A stretch of DNA of 21,331 nt from Botryllus schlosseri (GCA_000444245.1 ATSW01006770.1:1-21331), one strand, 5' to 3'. Positions 1 to 8,166 are shown, counted from the stretch's first letter. The notes: a model not told the origin generated them from the sequence alone. Made by a program: numbers and translations.

Positions 1-772
1 CGTACCGCAATATCCTAACTGAAGAAAGACTTCTTGGGCATTGCATCATTCTTATATTAAGAAGCGCATGGTGAAAAATTGTGATGTAGACAGCATTGTC
101 AGAATGAAGCAACACGGTGTGTCACCAGCAGTGTACGCATAACTTTAGTGTTGTCAGCCAACAACTGCTGCTGTTAAACTTTCTTTCTACATTATTGGCA
201 TGCTTCTTAGTAAGGACATGCACTTTCTACCCGAGAATGTAGGAAAGTATCTTTCGTCGTACTACAACAAATTTTAATTATTTCTACCATAATACGTATT
301 GTAACTACTGGAATTCTTCATAGGCCCGGATTTCGTTAAAATGTTAGTTTTTTTCATGTAACAATTTGCCTGTTTCTAAGCCAAAAACGTTTTTTCAGGC
401 CAAACTACTTTGTTAGGACAGCTAGTTCCAACCAGAAATGAAGATAAGTGGTGTAATTTGAACATTATGTGGGAAAACACGTAATTTGCAAAATGTGGTC
501 AAAAGTCAGTTTGTTTAGGTTAAAAATAGTCAAAATTTTAAGTTTTTATGTCAAAAAAATCGCTCTACTCATCAGGTACTTGATTTTGCATAGCCTCGCT
601 TGTGACTGAATAAATCAAGGGTCTATCTCTCAAGTTTAATCCAAAAGTGTTACCGAAATTTATCTAATTCTGCATGACGGTGTGAAATGAATTGTGGAAA
701 TTCGCTTTTAATAATCAATAACATTCTCTGATCTTCGACTTGGGGCCAAACTCCGCGATTTTCCGTTGACAG
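1..772 (+). other. MAP3K7 intron, 5' incomplete, with dispersed repeat copy
   Basis: This is AT-rich non-coding sequence before the first recognisable MAP3K7 exon, so it is most likely intron. No open frame in it looks like protein. It holds one copy (about 386-565) of a repeat found again at about 6661-6885. The kinase-domain exons of the gene must lie before position 1. Confidence 0.5.
386..565 (+). repeat. Dispersed intronic repeat, copy 1
   Basis: This stretch aligns by eye with about 6661-6885 in the same orientation. Shared landmarks in order are GTTTTTTCAGGCC, GGACAG, CAACCAGAAATGAAGA, a TTATGTG(G/C)GAAAACAC block, and a tail of TCAAAA/GTCAAAAA words. Copy 2 has a short duplication (AAAAGGCC) and extra bases near the tail. 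The family is not recognised, and neither terminal inverted repeats nor target duplications were found. Confidence 0.55.
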
Positions 773-970
773 CAAGACAGTTGCAAGTCCCGGCGCCGGG
801 GGTTCAGCATAAGCGGAGCGTTTCCACCCCGGTCGAGGCCCAGCGTTTTTCTCCCGTTGTCCTGGTGTCGCAGTTTTCTGTTCCTGTGACGAGGGCCAGG
901 CGGGGCCATAAAAGGGTGTCGTCCTACGGAAACGAACTGGGAGTCCCGACAGACCCGTTCCATGTCTTTG
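773..970 (+). CDS. MAP3K7: MAP3K7 (TAK1) exon, linker after the kinase domain
   Basis: This exon encodes part of the serine-rich linker between the TAK1 kinase domain and its C-terminal TAB2/3-binding coiled coil. The diagnostic motif is RRGHKRVSSYGNELGVP, which matches vertebrate TAK1 KRGHRKTASFGNILDVP. The segment before it is poorly conserved, as expected for this linker. The acceptor is TTTTCCGTTGACAG ending at 772; an alternative AG ends at 780 and would start the exon in phase 0. The donor is TTTG|GTATAA after 970, leaving one base (G). That phase fits the two bases (CT) that begin the next exon at 3386. The kinase domain is outside the window. The exon is GC-richer than its surroundings, and a spurious antisense frame runs through it. 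The identity rests on one strong motif plus the consistent exon chain downstream. Confidence 0.75.
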
Positions 971-1239
971 GTATAACGTGTGCGAGTGGCGTAGATTTTT
1001 GTGTAGATGTAGAGTAGTGAGTAGATGTCACGTATCAAACTTTTTCTCTGTATGAAGACAAAAGCCTGGCCAATTATCAGATTCAGGGTCTGTGCTAGAA
1101 AAAGGTCAAGAGCCTTTTTCAATCATTGTTTTCGGAATATCGAAATATACAAATTCCTGATGTTGCAGGATATTCACGAGCTTTATTTCTAAACGTGTGC
1201 CAAAGCGCCATGTATGTAAGATGTGGTGTCAAACTAAAG

Positions 1240-1537
1240 TTGAAAGTCAAGTCCAATCAGTTTTGAGTTCAATATACTCATTTTTCTCACTCTAAACATG
1301 TTTATTCAAACAGATTGAGCACGGTTTCCGGGCTTGTTTTTAGATTATTGGCCTGATATAAGAGATTTGAGTAAGCGAATATGTCGAGTCCTATGACTTG
1401 GTCGAGTCTCGAGTACAAGTTGAGTCAATACGCAAATCGACCTGGGTCGAGAAGATAAGAAAATAACTGGTCTCAAGTCGAGTCAGCGCAAAAATTAGGA
1501 CTCGAGTCGAGTCGTGCCTCGTGTCATTGCAACCCTG
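1240..1537 (+). mobile_element. TCGAGTC-rich hAT-like MITE, 5'-truncated copy
   Basis: The right end carries the family terminal sequence TTGCAACCCTG at 1527-1537, preceded by a dense run of GTCGAGTC, GAGTCGAGTC and similar words. Interior words such as ATTCAAACAGAT and GGTTTCCGGGC recur in the copies near 18335-18651 and 20360-20533. No left terminal repeat is visible, so the copy looks truncated. Confidence 0.55.
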
Positions 1538-1671
1538 GTTTCGGCAGCAGCTGTTTTGAAACAGGAAGCCACCGCATTCGAACCGCAGCTAAACAATTTT
1601 CAGGAATTGCGCCTTTCGGAGTGGCAAATTCAGAGACATGTAGAAATTATGCAAGGGGAAGTAGGAAATAG

Positions 1672-2153
1672 GAGGGTTGTAATGACTCGAGTCACGATTT
1701 TCGGATGACTCTAGTCATTTTCTCAAAAGACGGAAATGACTCGACCCGAGTAAATTTGTGTATTGACTCGACTTGGACTCGAGTCATTGCGCATGAGACT
1801 CCGACGGCCATGACCGACATTTCATTGTAATTTCGAAGAATAGTATAGAAACGACACTGTTAGGATTTCGTCTATTGGTACTGGTACTTGAAAATGCGGC
1901 CAGAAACTGCTAAATATGAGAAATATTAGTATATTATAAATGCGAACCATTAGATATCACCGAACGGAGTTATAAAAGTGGGTTTAACAAGACTTTAGCT
2001 AGAAACTAGGCAGTCACCACAATGACTCGGACTCAACCCTCTGCTCGATGACTTGGACTCGGACTTGACTCGGTGGTACATTGAAAATGACTCGACTTGA
2101 CTCGAGTCAAAACTATAAAAGTGAGATTGACTTGTGATTTGGTTACAAACCTG
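1672..2153 (-). mobile_element. TCGAGTC-rich hAT-like MITE, full-length copy in reverse
   Basis: The ends are GAGGGTTGTAATGACTCG (1672 on) and GGTTACAAACCTG (ending 2153), an imperfect inverted pair of the family terminus CAGGGTTGTAA. The flanking 8-mers GGAAATAG (1664-1671) and GAAAATGG (2154-2161) agree at 6 of 8 positions, fitting a decayed 8-bp hAT target duplication. Read in reverse, its left half closely follows the copy at 2780-3069. About 190 bp in the middle (about 1810-2010) is absent from that copy. Confidence 0.65.
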
Positions 2154-2510
2154 GAAAATGGTATATTCGAGTTATTTCCAAAAAGTGGATTTGGTAGAGG
2201 CACACAGCACACTAGCCTACTGTGTATTCCCAAATCCGGCAATATGGTGGCCTTGCGAATGCATGTTTATAGAATTGATCCGTGACCACCGACCAAGCAC
2301 TGTTTGCTCTTGTGTAGAGTATCGCTTGTTACTTGTTGGCTGGTAGATTGTAGATTTATGCGGCACGGTGTGTCTGTGTTCTGAAATTGATATTTACGTT
2401 AGACTCGGGTCAATGCGTATGAGAGCATCTCATGCTGAATGATGTTAATAATAATAGGACGATCTTGAAGCTGTGAGGCATTGTGTGTCTTCTCGGTTAC
2501 CCTTAAATAT

Positions 2511-2529
2511 TCTCTCTCTCTCTCTCTCT
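2511..2529 (+). repeat. (TC)n microsatellite
   Basis: A run of about nine TC units inside the first MAP3K7 intron of the window. Confidence 0.9.
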
Positions 2530-2689
2530 ACTATTTTTTAACATGTATTGTTTAAAATTCAACCGTAATGTTGAGAGACATTTAGTATTTCTTCAGTATC
2601 ACTCGACGGCAATAACAGTTACAGTCGAATGTCCTTTTCAGAGTACTCTGGTAAGTTTTGCCTCCTTGCACTCTTTTCTTGAGTGATTA

Positions 2690-2779
2690 TGTGTGTAGAC
2701 TACTTCTACTTGATTTTTTTTTATAAAAAACTATGTGCTTTGTGTTTTGTGAAGTCGAAAGTAGTTTGGGAGATATTAG
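2690..2779 (+). repeat. Fragment of the ACTACTTCTACTT repeat family
   Basis: The words GACTACTTCTACTTGA and AAAGTAGTTTGGGAGAT are shared with copies near 19735 and 21090. The match breaks off exactly where the MITE at 2780 begins, which suggests that the MITE inserted into this older repeat. Confidence 0.45.
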
Positions 2780-3069
2780 CAGGGTTGTAACCAAGTGACA
2801 AGGTTCCGAGACGCAAGTCAATTTCACTTTTATAGTTTTGATTCGCGTCAAGTCATTTTCAATTCACCACCGAGTCAAGTCCGAGTCCCGGTCAGCTAGT
2901 AGAGGGTCGAGTCCGAGTCATGGTGTTTTGAATTGAGTCCAATTGAATCAATACCAAGATTGACTCGAGCCGAGTCATTTTACGCATTTGATAAAATGAC
3001 TCGAGTCAAGTCGAGTCACCAAAAGATCGCGACTTGCGTCGAGTCATGACTAGAGTCAGTACAACCCCA
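2780..3069 (+). mobile_element. TCGAGTC-rich hAT-like MITE, full-length copy
   Basis: The left end is CAGGGTTGTAACCAAGT (2780 on) and the right end is GTCAGTACAACCCCA (to 3069), an imperfect inverted pair. The interior contains repeated GAGTCAAGTCCGAGTC, GACTCGAGCCGAGTC and similar words. Flanking 8-mers GATATTAG and GATCTTGA agree at 5 of 8, which is weak support for an old target duplication. There is no coding capacity. Confidence 0.65.
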
Positions 3070-3385
3070 GATCTTGATCTGACTGAATATGTTTTAGTTG
3101 CGAATACATCTTGCAATTATGAAATAAGCCGCCTCTGATGAACCGTCTAAACCTAAAGTGTGCGACCCCTCGATTCAAGCGACTTTTTGATACGGCTGAC
3201 TCAAATAGCCTACTTTTAAGACTCCAATCTTCTACTTGTAATTGAATGAAGAGTTACGGGCACGGCGTTCTACTTCTGCTGAATATTTTGACCGCCTCTG
3301 GTCATATGATTCGCGCCTCTTGGATTTATGTCGCGCTATGCGATAGTTCTGAATTTGACATCAGTACGGGCTTTGTCGCTTGCAG

Positions 3386-3503
3386 CTTTGGGCTCGAAGA
3401 CTTGCCATAAAAGGCGGTCGTCTTCCGAACTGATTGCGGAAATCGAAAAGTCTCCGATCGACAGAAGGTCCCCCGTTACGTCAAGGTCTGCGTCGCCGGC
3501 ACG
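3386..3503 (+). CDS. MAP3K7: MAP3K7 exon with RRSSS phosphosite region
   Basis: This short linker exon continues the TAK1 reading frame. It encodes KRRSSSELIAEIEK and then VTSRSASPAR. These align with the vertebrate TAK1 stretch RRRSIQDLTV ... VSSRSSSPSVR. The basic-basic-x-Ser arrangement (R-R-S-S) preserves the context of the vertebrate site known to be phosphorylated by PKA-type kinases; that role here is inferred. The acceptor is CTTTGTCGCTTGCAG ending at 3385. The first two bases (CT) complete the G left by the exon ending at 970, giving Ala. The donor is ACG|GTACGT after 3503, leaving two bases (CG) that pair with the A at 4215 to give Arg. An alternative upstream acceptor near 3363 cannot be excluded. 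Confidence 0.75.
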
Positions 3504-4214
3504 GTACGTTACTTTCGTCAGTGTTTTGACCAGAGTCCGACTGATGTTAAATTTTTAAGCTGATACCGATAACTTGCACCGATATCCGCGATATGGCCAG
3601 CTGATATTCAAATGATACGACATCTAGCTTCAGGCTCATTTCCAAAACTTCACAGCATATATCTGAACAGCTATACAGCCTTCACTATGCTGGGAAAGTA
3701 TAAAGTAGAAAGGCTGCAATCCGTAATCTATATGAAATATTAATCAATATTCCCAGTCAAAAGTTGTAGATTATAGTTCTATTTCTCCCTAAGTAGGTAG
3801 TACCGTAGTACTACTATATTGTGCAGAGTGCAGTCATGAAAATTGCTGAAATTTGTAATAATACATTGAGCTTGAGCCATCTGTTCACCTCGACCACACT
3901 ACAGTGTGTAACCTAACATATTTTCTGATTTCGCATGGTATAAATCAATAGAAAAGTGCATTCGATAGGTTCATTAAGCTTTGGTTCTCACATTGTGAGA
4001 TTAATTATTATTATTTTTAATTATTCATAAAATCATGTTGTGCAGTTTCAATGTTATTCGAATTTTCAAGCCTGTGTCATTATATTTGGTGATACGATTG
4101 TTGATATACAGTATTATTTTGAATTCTCTACTGGTTGCTGACGACTACCCCTGACAAATGTCAGCCGAAAATATTCGCGTTCATTTCAATATCGGTATAT
4201 TATTCAAAATACAG
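3504..4214 (+). other. MAP3K7 intron; 3' part is repeat-derived
   Basis: This 711-bp intron carries one copy, in reverse, of the GGCTGACACT repeat at about 4084-4190. That copy ends only 24 bases before the next exon, so the region that should hold the branch point and pyrimidine tract is transposon-derived. The acceptor itself (TTCAAAATACAG) has a weak pyrimidine tract. Confidence 0.6.
4084..4190 (-). repeat. GGCTGACACT repeat, copy a (reverse)
   Basis: The reverse complement contains TTCATTTCAATA-type and GGCTGACA(T/C)T(T/C)GTCAGG words and then ATATCAACAATCGTATCACC. A 24-nt block at 4084-4107 is a perfect reverse complement of 5423-5446. The two copies face each other across the exon 4215-4426. 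The family also occurs at about 13930-14035 and 19491-19575. Confidence 0.7.
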
Positions 4215-4426
4215 ACCACGCGGTCACTCGTCAACGTTGCCCCGGTCCAGCACTTCGTCTCCTATCGTGGTCTACACTCCAGAACATCGCGTGACGATCT
4301 CCGACGTGCCGCCTCCGTCGGCGCCGATGCCGGTCCCGTTTACGCAGTCCAGGGACTCGCCCCTGCTCATTCACGAAGCGCCAGGTTACGACGATTATGA
4401 TTATGCCAACGATTTGGCTTTGCCAA
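4215..4426 (+). CDS. MAP3K7: MAP3K7 exon, Ser/Pro-rich linker
   Basis: This 212-nt exon encodes a Ser/Pro-rich low-complexity linker (LPRSSTSSPIVVYTPEH, DVPPPSAPMPVPF) ending in an acidic tyrosine-rich patch (GYDDYDYANDLALP). Vertebrate TAK1 also has a poorly conserved Ser/Pro-rich linker here, ahead of the PMAYLTLDHQLQPL segment. The start is set by the acceptor AATACAG ending at 4214. Its first base A completes CG from the previous exon. The donor is CCAA|GTAAGAG after 4426, leaving one base A, which joins the GG that opens the next exon (Arg). Seventy whole codons lie between. The amino acid sequence alone would not identify it; the two matching phases and its position do. The exon sits between facing inverted repeats. 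Confidence 0.7.
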
Positions 4427-4839
4427 GTAAGAGCATGGTTGTGTTTTTTAATTCTGTTTCGTCAATTTATTTTTGATGATGTTTGGTCATAATTACGGGG
4501 TCGGTCAATAAAGAAGTACTACTTCCACTTTTTCAACATGTGGTGGCTGAATTCATTGTTTAGGTAGTTATTGCGTTGCCTTATATTGTGTACACGTAGT
4601 GGTATGTATTCATCTACATGCCGTTTAGTTGTATATGAATGTACATGTATTGAACATTTTCGAAAATTGCAGCAATTCGTAGTGTCATTAGTCTTTGAGA
4701 GCAGTCATTTTATCTGTAGAAGTCGATGACGTTCTCTGCGTTAAATTACATCCTAAAATTCGCAAGGATAAGCTTCTTGCGTAAATTATAGAATCACGAG
4801 TAGGCCTGCGAGGCTGAGACCTTTGTAGTATCAGCGTCA

Positions 4840-5139
4840 TTAAACTTGATCTACACAAGCGTATGTTGAACTGATGATGTACCGCTCGTTGAAGCAAAGG
4901 TGATGCATGTCGTGGAATGTAATTTTTGTGCGTTCTTCATGATTTTGATTTTTTTCTGCATGTCCTTCTTCTGTGAACTGAATGATATTTATGCCGAGAA
5001 AAATTGCAACAATCCAAATGCAAACAACGAACATAACCTTGCAAATGTCCCAGAACTGGTCATGACATATATTCTTAACAACACAAATTGACTTATGGTA
5101 CTTACGCTCATCGTTATATATATGGATAAAACAACACAC
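4840..5139 (-). other. Antisense ORF with one predicted membrane segment (doubtful)
   Basis: The minus strand is open for 99 codons. The central part contains the hydrophobic stretch VMFVVCIWIVAIFLGINII followed by an acidic, hydrophilic tail (TEEGHAEKNQNHEERTK), which looks like a single-pass membrane protein fragment. The plus strand is also open over part of it and also hydrophobic, which is common in AT-rich random sequence. I do not recognise the protein and see no convincing start or splice sites. It could be chance, a pseudogene fragment or an exon of a nested gene. Confidence 0.15.
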
Positions 5140-5360
5140 AATAACTTAATACGATTACATATGAATTGATAATTGAATTACATCATTCCACGCAATGATG
5201 TACACACATCATTCGACTACAACTAGCTCAAGAGATCATTTTATTTTCGACATTCATATATAATATGTGTTGCATTCTGCATGAATGATTACCCGATCTG
5301 TTACTTACAAATTTTCGACACAACATTCGTGATTGATATACTATTGAATATTACATTCAC

Positions 5361-5446
5361 ATTGAAATGAACCCGAATGTTTTCGGCTGACACTCGTCAG
5401 GAGTCTTCGTAAAGAACATCATATATCAACAATCGTATCACCAAAT
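5361..5446 (+). repeat. GGCTGACACT repeat, copy b (forward)
   Basis: This copy begins ATTGAAATGAACCCGAATGTTTTC and continues GGCTGACACTCGTCAGG to ATATCAACAATCGTATCACC. It is an inverted partner of 4084-4190, with one 24-nt stretch that matches perfectly and most of the remainder matching by eye. It lacks about 20 bases present in copy a. Confidence 0.7.
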
Positions 5447-6159
5447 TTGACATCGCCGGCTCCTCGAGTGATATAGAATGGCTCGCTTTTCGAAATATAG
5501 TAATATTCTTCAGTCTTAACAGTTTCTGGCTCTATTTTCCAAGTACCAGTGCTGATAGACGAAATACCAATAATGTGGTGATTTTTCTAATCTTCGAAGT
5601 TATAATGAAATATCTGTCTTGGCCGTCCTAGTCTCGGGTCAATACAAAAATTGATCAGCATGCTGCTGTGGTGATGTATTTGTGTTTCTCTGTGCAGAGG
5701 CGATCAGTCGATCACGGTTGGCTCTTTTGCGACCAGATTTCTGATTTCATCGTGTGAAACGTTCTTCTGATTTTGTAATTTTGTTAAATTCTTGATTAAA
5801 GACCGATTATTTTTAAAGCACGGCCGACATATCAACATTAATGTCTGCCTTCGTAGAAATATCAGTATTATCTGATTTGTGAGAACTGTGAGGGTTCACT
5901 TATTGGTTAAATGTCATGAAAGTTGTGTTTCTTCAACTACTGTAACATATATTGTAGGACTTTGTGGATGGAAATGTAAATGATTGAAGTCCTGGTTGAA
6001 TTTTTCGAATTACTGTGACTAAAAGTTCTACTAGAAATACATCGCAGCAGAAATCTGATATATCGTAATTTGGATCGGTTGAGCAGCTCTAATTATGACG
6101 ACACACCATTCACGTATATAGTTGAGACACGTTTTGAAAACGTGTGTTCCCTTCTGCAG

Positions 6160-6302
6160 GGGAACCGGAGAAAAGCGTGTCGATGGCTTACCTCGCTCTC
6201 GACTTGCAATTTCAACCTCTTCCGCCGATGACGTCCAGCCCGGAGTCGATGGAAATTTACAAGCAGCACTGCAAGCTGGCCGAGGAATACCTTAAAGTTC
6301 AG
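6160..6302 (+). CDS. MAP3K7: MAP3K7 exon, start of C-terminal TAB2/3-binding region
   Basis: This exon encodes VSMAYLALDLQFQPLPP, then SSPESMEIYKQHCKLAEEYL and KVQ. It is a clear match to vertebrate TAK1 IPMAYLTLDHQLQPLAP ... [23 protein letters not shown]. In that family this C-terminal region binds the adaptors TAB2/TAB3, which bring polyubiquitin chains to the kinase in the NF-kB and JNK/p38 pathways. The acceptor is CCCTTCTGCAG ending at 6159. The opening GG joins the A left at 4426. The donor is CAG|GTCTGT after 6302 in phase 0, falling between VQ and TE, with TE continuing at 6993. This is one of the two exons that secure the identity of the gene. Confidence 0.93.
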
Positions 6303-6992
6303 GTCTGTTGCACACTTGAATAATGGGATAATTCTAGTGCCGTAATTCAACTAATTAGAGCGAAATGCCATTAATCTTATTCGAATCTAATTTGTGAAAT
6401 GCTTCTATTTTTCCTGTAAATGGTACAGAAAAAGTGTCTTGTGTGAAACGAGCCAAGTTTGGTGTACAGATATTTACCATTTTCCAAATTCTTTTGCGAT
6501 CTGCATTTCGTTTGTATCGTAGATGTTTGCATTGTCATTTGACAGTTTACATCTTGTAGACTACTTCATAGGACTACCGTTGTAGACGGCCCATTGTCTG
6601 CTCATTGTGAATCGTGTAAACGGTCAAATAGAACAAATAGGTCGACATGGTGTTACGCTCAAAGTTTTTTCAGGCCAAAAGGCCAAACTACTGCGTAAGG
6701 ACAGACAGTTACAACCAGAAATGAAGACAAGTAATGCAATTCTAACGTTATGTGCGAAAACACCTAATTTACATACACGAGGGCAACATTTTGTCAAAAT
6801 TCAGTTTTTCAAGATGAAAAAATGTCAAAAATTTCATTTTTTGGTCAGAATCTTCCATTTTTAGGTCAAAAAATTGCCCAAAAAGGTTGAAAACCTGTAA
6901 TTTTATTTCTAACCTACCCTTCAGAAGCTGAAAATTCTCTGGTTGTCCCGCTCATCTTTGTTTTATCTCTGATCACGATATTTTTTTGTCAG
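6303..6992 (+). other. MAP3K7 last intron with dispersed repeat copy 2
   Basis: This 690-bp intron contains the second copy of the repeat described at 386-565. It ends in the acceptor ATATTTTTTTGTCAG. Nothing coding is seen. Confidence 0.7.
6661..6885 (+). repeat. Dispersed intronic repeat, copy 2
   Basis: Direct-orientation partner of 386-565. It shares GTTTTTTCAGGCC, CAACCAGAAATGAAGA and GAAAACAC in the same order, followed by a run of TCAAAA-like words. Both copies lie in introns of the same gene. One ORF spans this copy, but it has no protein-like features. Confidence 0.55.
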
Positions 6993-7193
6993 ACCGAAAT
7001 CACCCTTCTCAACCAGCGAAAGGACGACCTGAACGCCATCCTTGAAAAGAAGGAGAAAGACAAAATGGAGGGCAGCCGTCTCGTGGAAGATTACCAAGAA
7101 CTTTTGAAACAGAACCGTACTCTGACGCAGCTGCGTGCCAAAATGAAGAAGGAGGTCGAAAAGGCCAGGACCAAGCAGCAGAGAAAAATGTGA
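6993..7193 (+). CDS. MAP3K7: MAP3K7 terminal exon, C-terminal coiled coil and stop
   Basis: This exon encodes 66 residues beginning TEITLLNQRKDDLNAIL and ending KQQRKM, then TGA. It matches vertebrate TAK1 TEIALLLQRKQELVAELDQ ... SRLVQEHKKLLDENKSL ... QQQKR in length and pattern (here SRLVEDYQELLKQNRTL). The charged heptad-like sequence forms the C-terminal coiled coil that docks TAB2/TAB3. The acceptor TTTTTTTGTCAG ends at 6992 and gives phase 0 with the donor at 6302. The protein ends within a few residues of the usual family end, so nothing is missing at this terminus. This exon and the one at 6160 make the MAP3K7 call safe. Confidence 0.95.
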   Translation, partial: TEITLLNQRKDDLNAILEKKEKDKMEGSRLVEDYQELLKQNRTLTQLRAKMKKEVEKARTKQQRKM

Positions 7194-7268
7194 TACGGAA
7201 GACCCATTCATGACGTTACAACGTAGCTGCACCCCACATGGGAAATCGTCATCCCGACCACAGATGAC

Positions 7269-7274
7269 CATAAA
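7269..7274 (+). terminator. Candidate poly(A) signal of MAP3K7 (CATAAA)
   Basis: The variant hexamer CATAAA lies 76 nt after the stop, with GT-rich sequence (GGTGCTCGTGGGTG) about 40 nt further on. A canonical AATAAA at 8768-8773, also followed by a TG-rich stretch, is an alternative that would give a long 3' UTR carrying MITE fragments. Confidence 0.35.
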
Positions 7275-7357
7275 TTTATATTTTAAAACAGGATTGGATG
7301 ATATTGCCTGCGGTGCTCGTGGGTGAATTTACTAGTGGCAGGTCGCAGCATCAATAA

Positions 7358-7816
7358 TAGGGGTTCTCAATGTCAAAGGGGCCAATGGTTGCCGTAACGA
7401 CTTGCTGACACAGGGAAATACCAACTTATGAGCCTCTGATCTCTTACTATTCTCCATCACACGCGAATAGTTTGTCGTAACCAAGTCACGACGTTCCGAG
7501 TCACAAGTCCTTCTCTGAATTGTTGTTTGACCCGAGTCAACTCGAGTCATTTTCATTTTGTCACCGAGTCAGTCCAAGTAATTCTAAGAATTGTCAACGG
7601 GTCATGTTTTACGAATATATGTGATGTAATAGCGTATCTTCACCGCATACTAGCGTTTGAAAACGATGTGATAGTGAGGTTTGATGAGTAGTTTCGGGTT
7701 CCTCGGGCAATTTGAATATGAAAAAATACATGTGACACCTAAATATTGTCAAATACTTTAAAATTCGAACTTTCGTCGCAGGTCACGCAAAGCGGGCCGC
7801 GTGTTTGAGACCCCTG
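7358..7816. mobile_element. Decayed hAT-like element, ends only
   Basis: The left end TAGGGGTTCTCAA (7358 on) and the right end TTTGAGACCCCTG (to 7816) form an imperfect inverted pair. The right end, read in reverse, gives CAGGGGTCTCAAACACGCGG, a start commonly seen in hAT elements. The flanking 8-mers do not match, so the two ends may belong to different copies. A TCGAGTC-rich fragment (about 7468-7610) lies inside. No transposase is seen. Confidence 0.35.
7468..7610 (+). mobile_element. TCGAGTC-rich MITE, left-end fragment
   Basis: It starts TAGTTTGTCGTAACCAAGTCAC, corresponding to the left end of the copy at 2780 (CAGGGTTGTAACCAAGTGAC), and continues GACGTTCCGAGTCACAAGTC and AACTCGAGTCATTTTCA. 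The right half is missing. Confidence 0.5.
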
Positions 7817-8140
7817 GTTTAGACAAAGACTCGGATATGAAATTTCGGGCAGAATTGTTCAAAATTCCAAGTTCGAGTCAAAATCTAAATTCTACTACGC
7901 CGAAATGTTGAAATGCATTTTCTCACTCAAATCCAAATCAATGGCCTTCTCTGGTGTCAACATGCCATTCGCAATACTCTTGTAACGCAAGGGTTCAAAT
8001 TTATTTCGACATGCATCGATTCCGCACGATATTAACCAATAATTTCTGGGTGCTATCTTTTTTCCATTTTAGCGAATGATTTTTGTGATCTTTTAGAAAA
8101 ATGATATGATGAATACACACTGCTCAGTGTTCAGTGTTCA

Positions 8141-8166
8141 CTCCTCNCTCTCTCTCTCTCTCTCTT
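8141..8166 (+). repeat. (CT)n microsatellite with unresolved base
   Basis: About ten CT units, with N at 8147. The ambiguous base probably reflects assembly or polymorphism in the repeat. Confidence 0.9.

Larger units (their letters stand above)
971..3385 (+). other. MAP3K7 intron filled with TCGAGTC-rich MITEs
   Basis: This intron of about 2.4 kb separates the exon ending at 970 from the one starting at 3386. It contains three copies of the TCGAGTC-rich hAT-like MITE (about 1240-1537, 1672-2153, 2780-3069), a (TC)n microsatellite at 2511-2529, and a truncated copy of another repeat at about 2690-2779. The segment 1548-1660 between two MITEs reads openly in one frame, but its phases do not fit the flanking exons. 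No other exon is supported. Confidence 0.6.
4427..6159 (+). other. MAP3K7 intron with repeat copy and an antisense hydrophobic ORF
   Basis: This 1.73-kb intron is largely AT-rich. It holds the second arm of the inverted repeat pair (5361-5446) and an AATAAA hexamer at 4507-4512 of unknown use. About 4840-5139 reads as an open frame on the minus strand with one plausible membrane segment. No exon on the plus strand is supported. Confidence 0.5.

Noticed and set aside
715-1122. 135-codon open frame on the minus strand
   Set aside because: It lies antisense to the MAP3K7 exon at 773-970; its openness is a by-product of that GC-rich exon, and it shows no family features.
1514-1708. Open frame with LKQEATAFEPQLNNFQELRL between two MITEs, as a possible extra MAP3K7 exon
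   Set aside because: The 5' phase would fit an acceptor at 1547, but the only nearby donor (1661) leaves phase 0, which does not fit the exon at 3386, and no TAK1 counterpart exists.
1380-3069. Regularly recurring GAGTCGAGTC words as a CRISPR-like or satellite array
   Set aside because: Spacing is irregular, the words diverge, and the blocks have inverted ends typical of a MITE family. This is animal nuclear DNA.
5194-5213. Inverted repeat AATGATGT-ACAC-ACATCATT as a regulatory hairpin
   Set aside because: Short and AT-rich inside an intron; such repeats are expected by chance in this composition.
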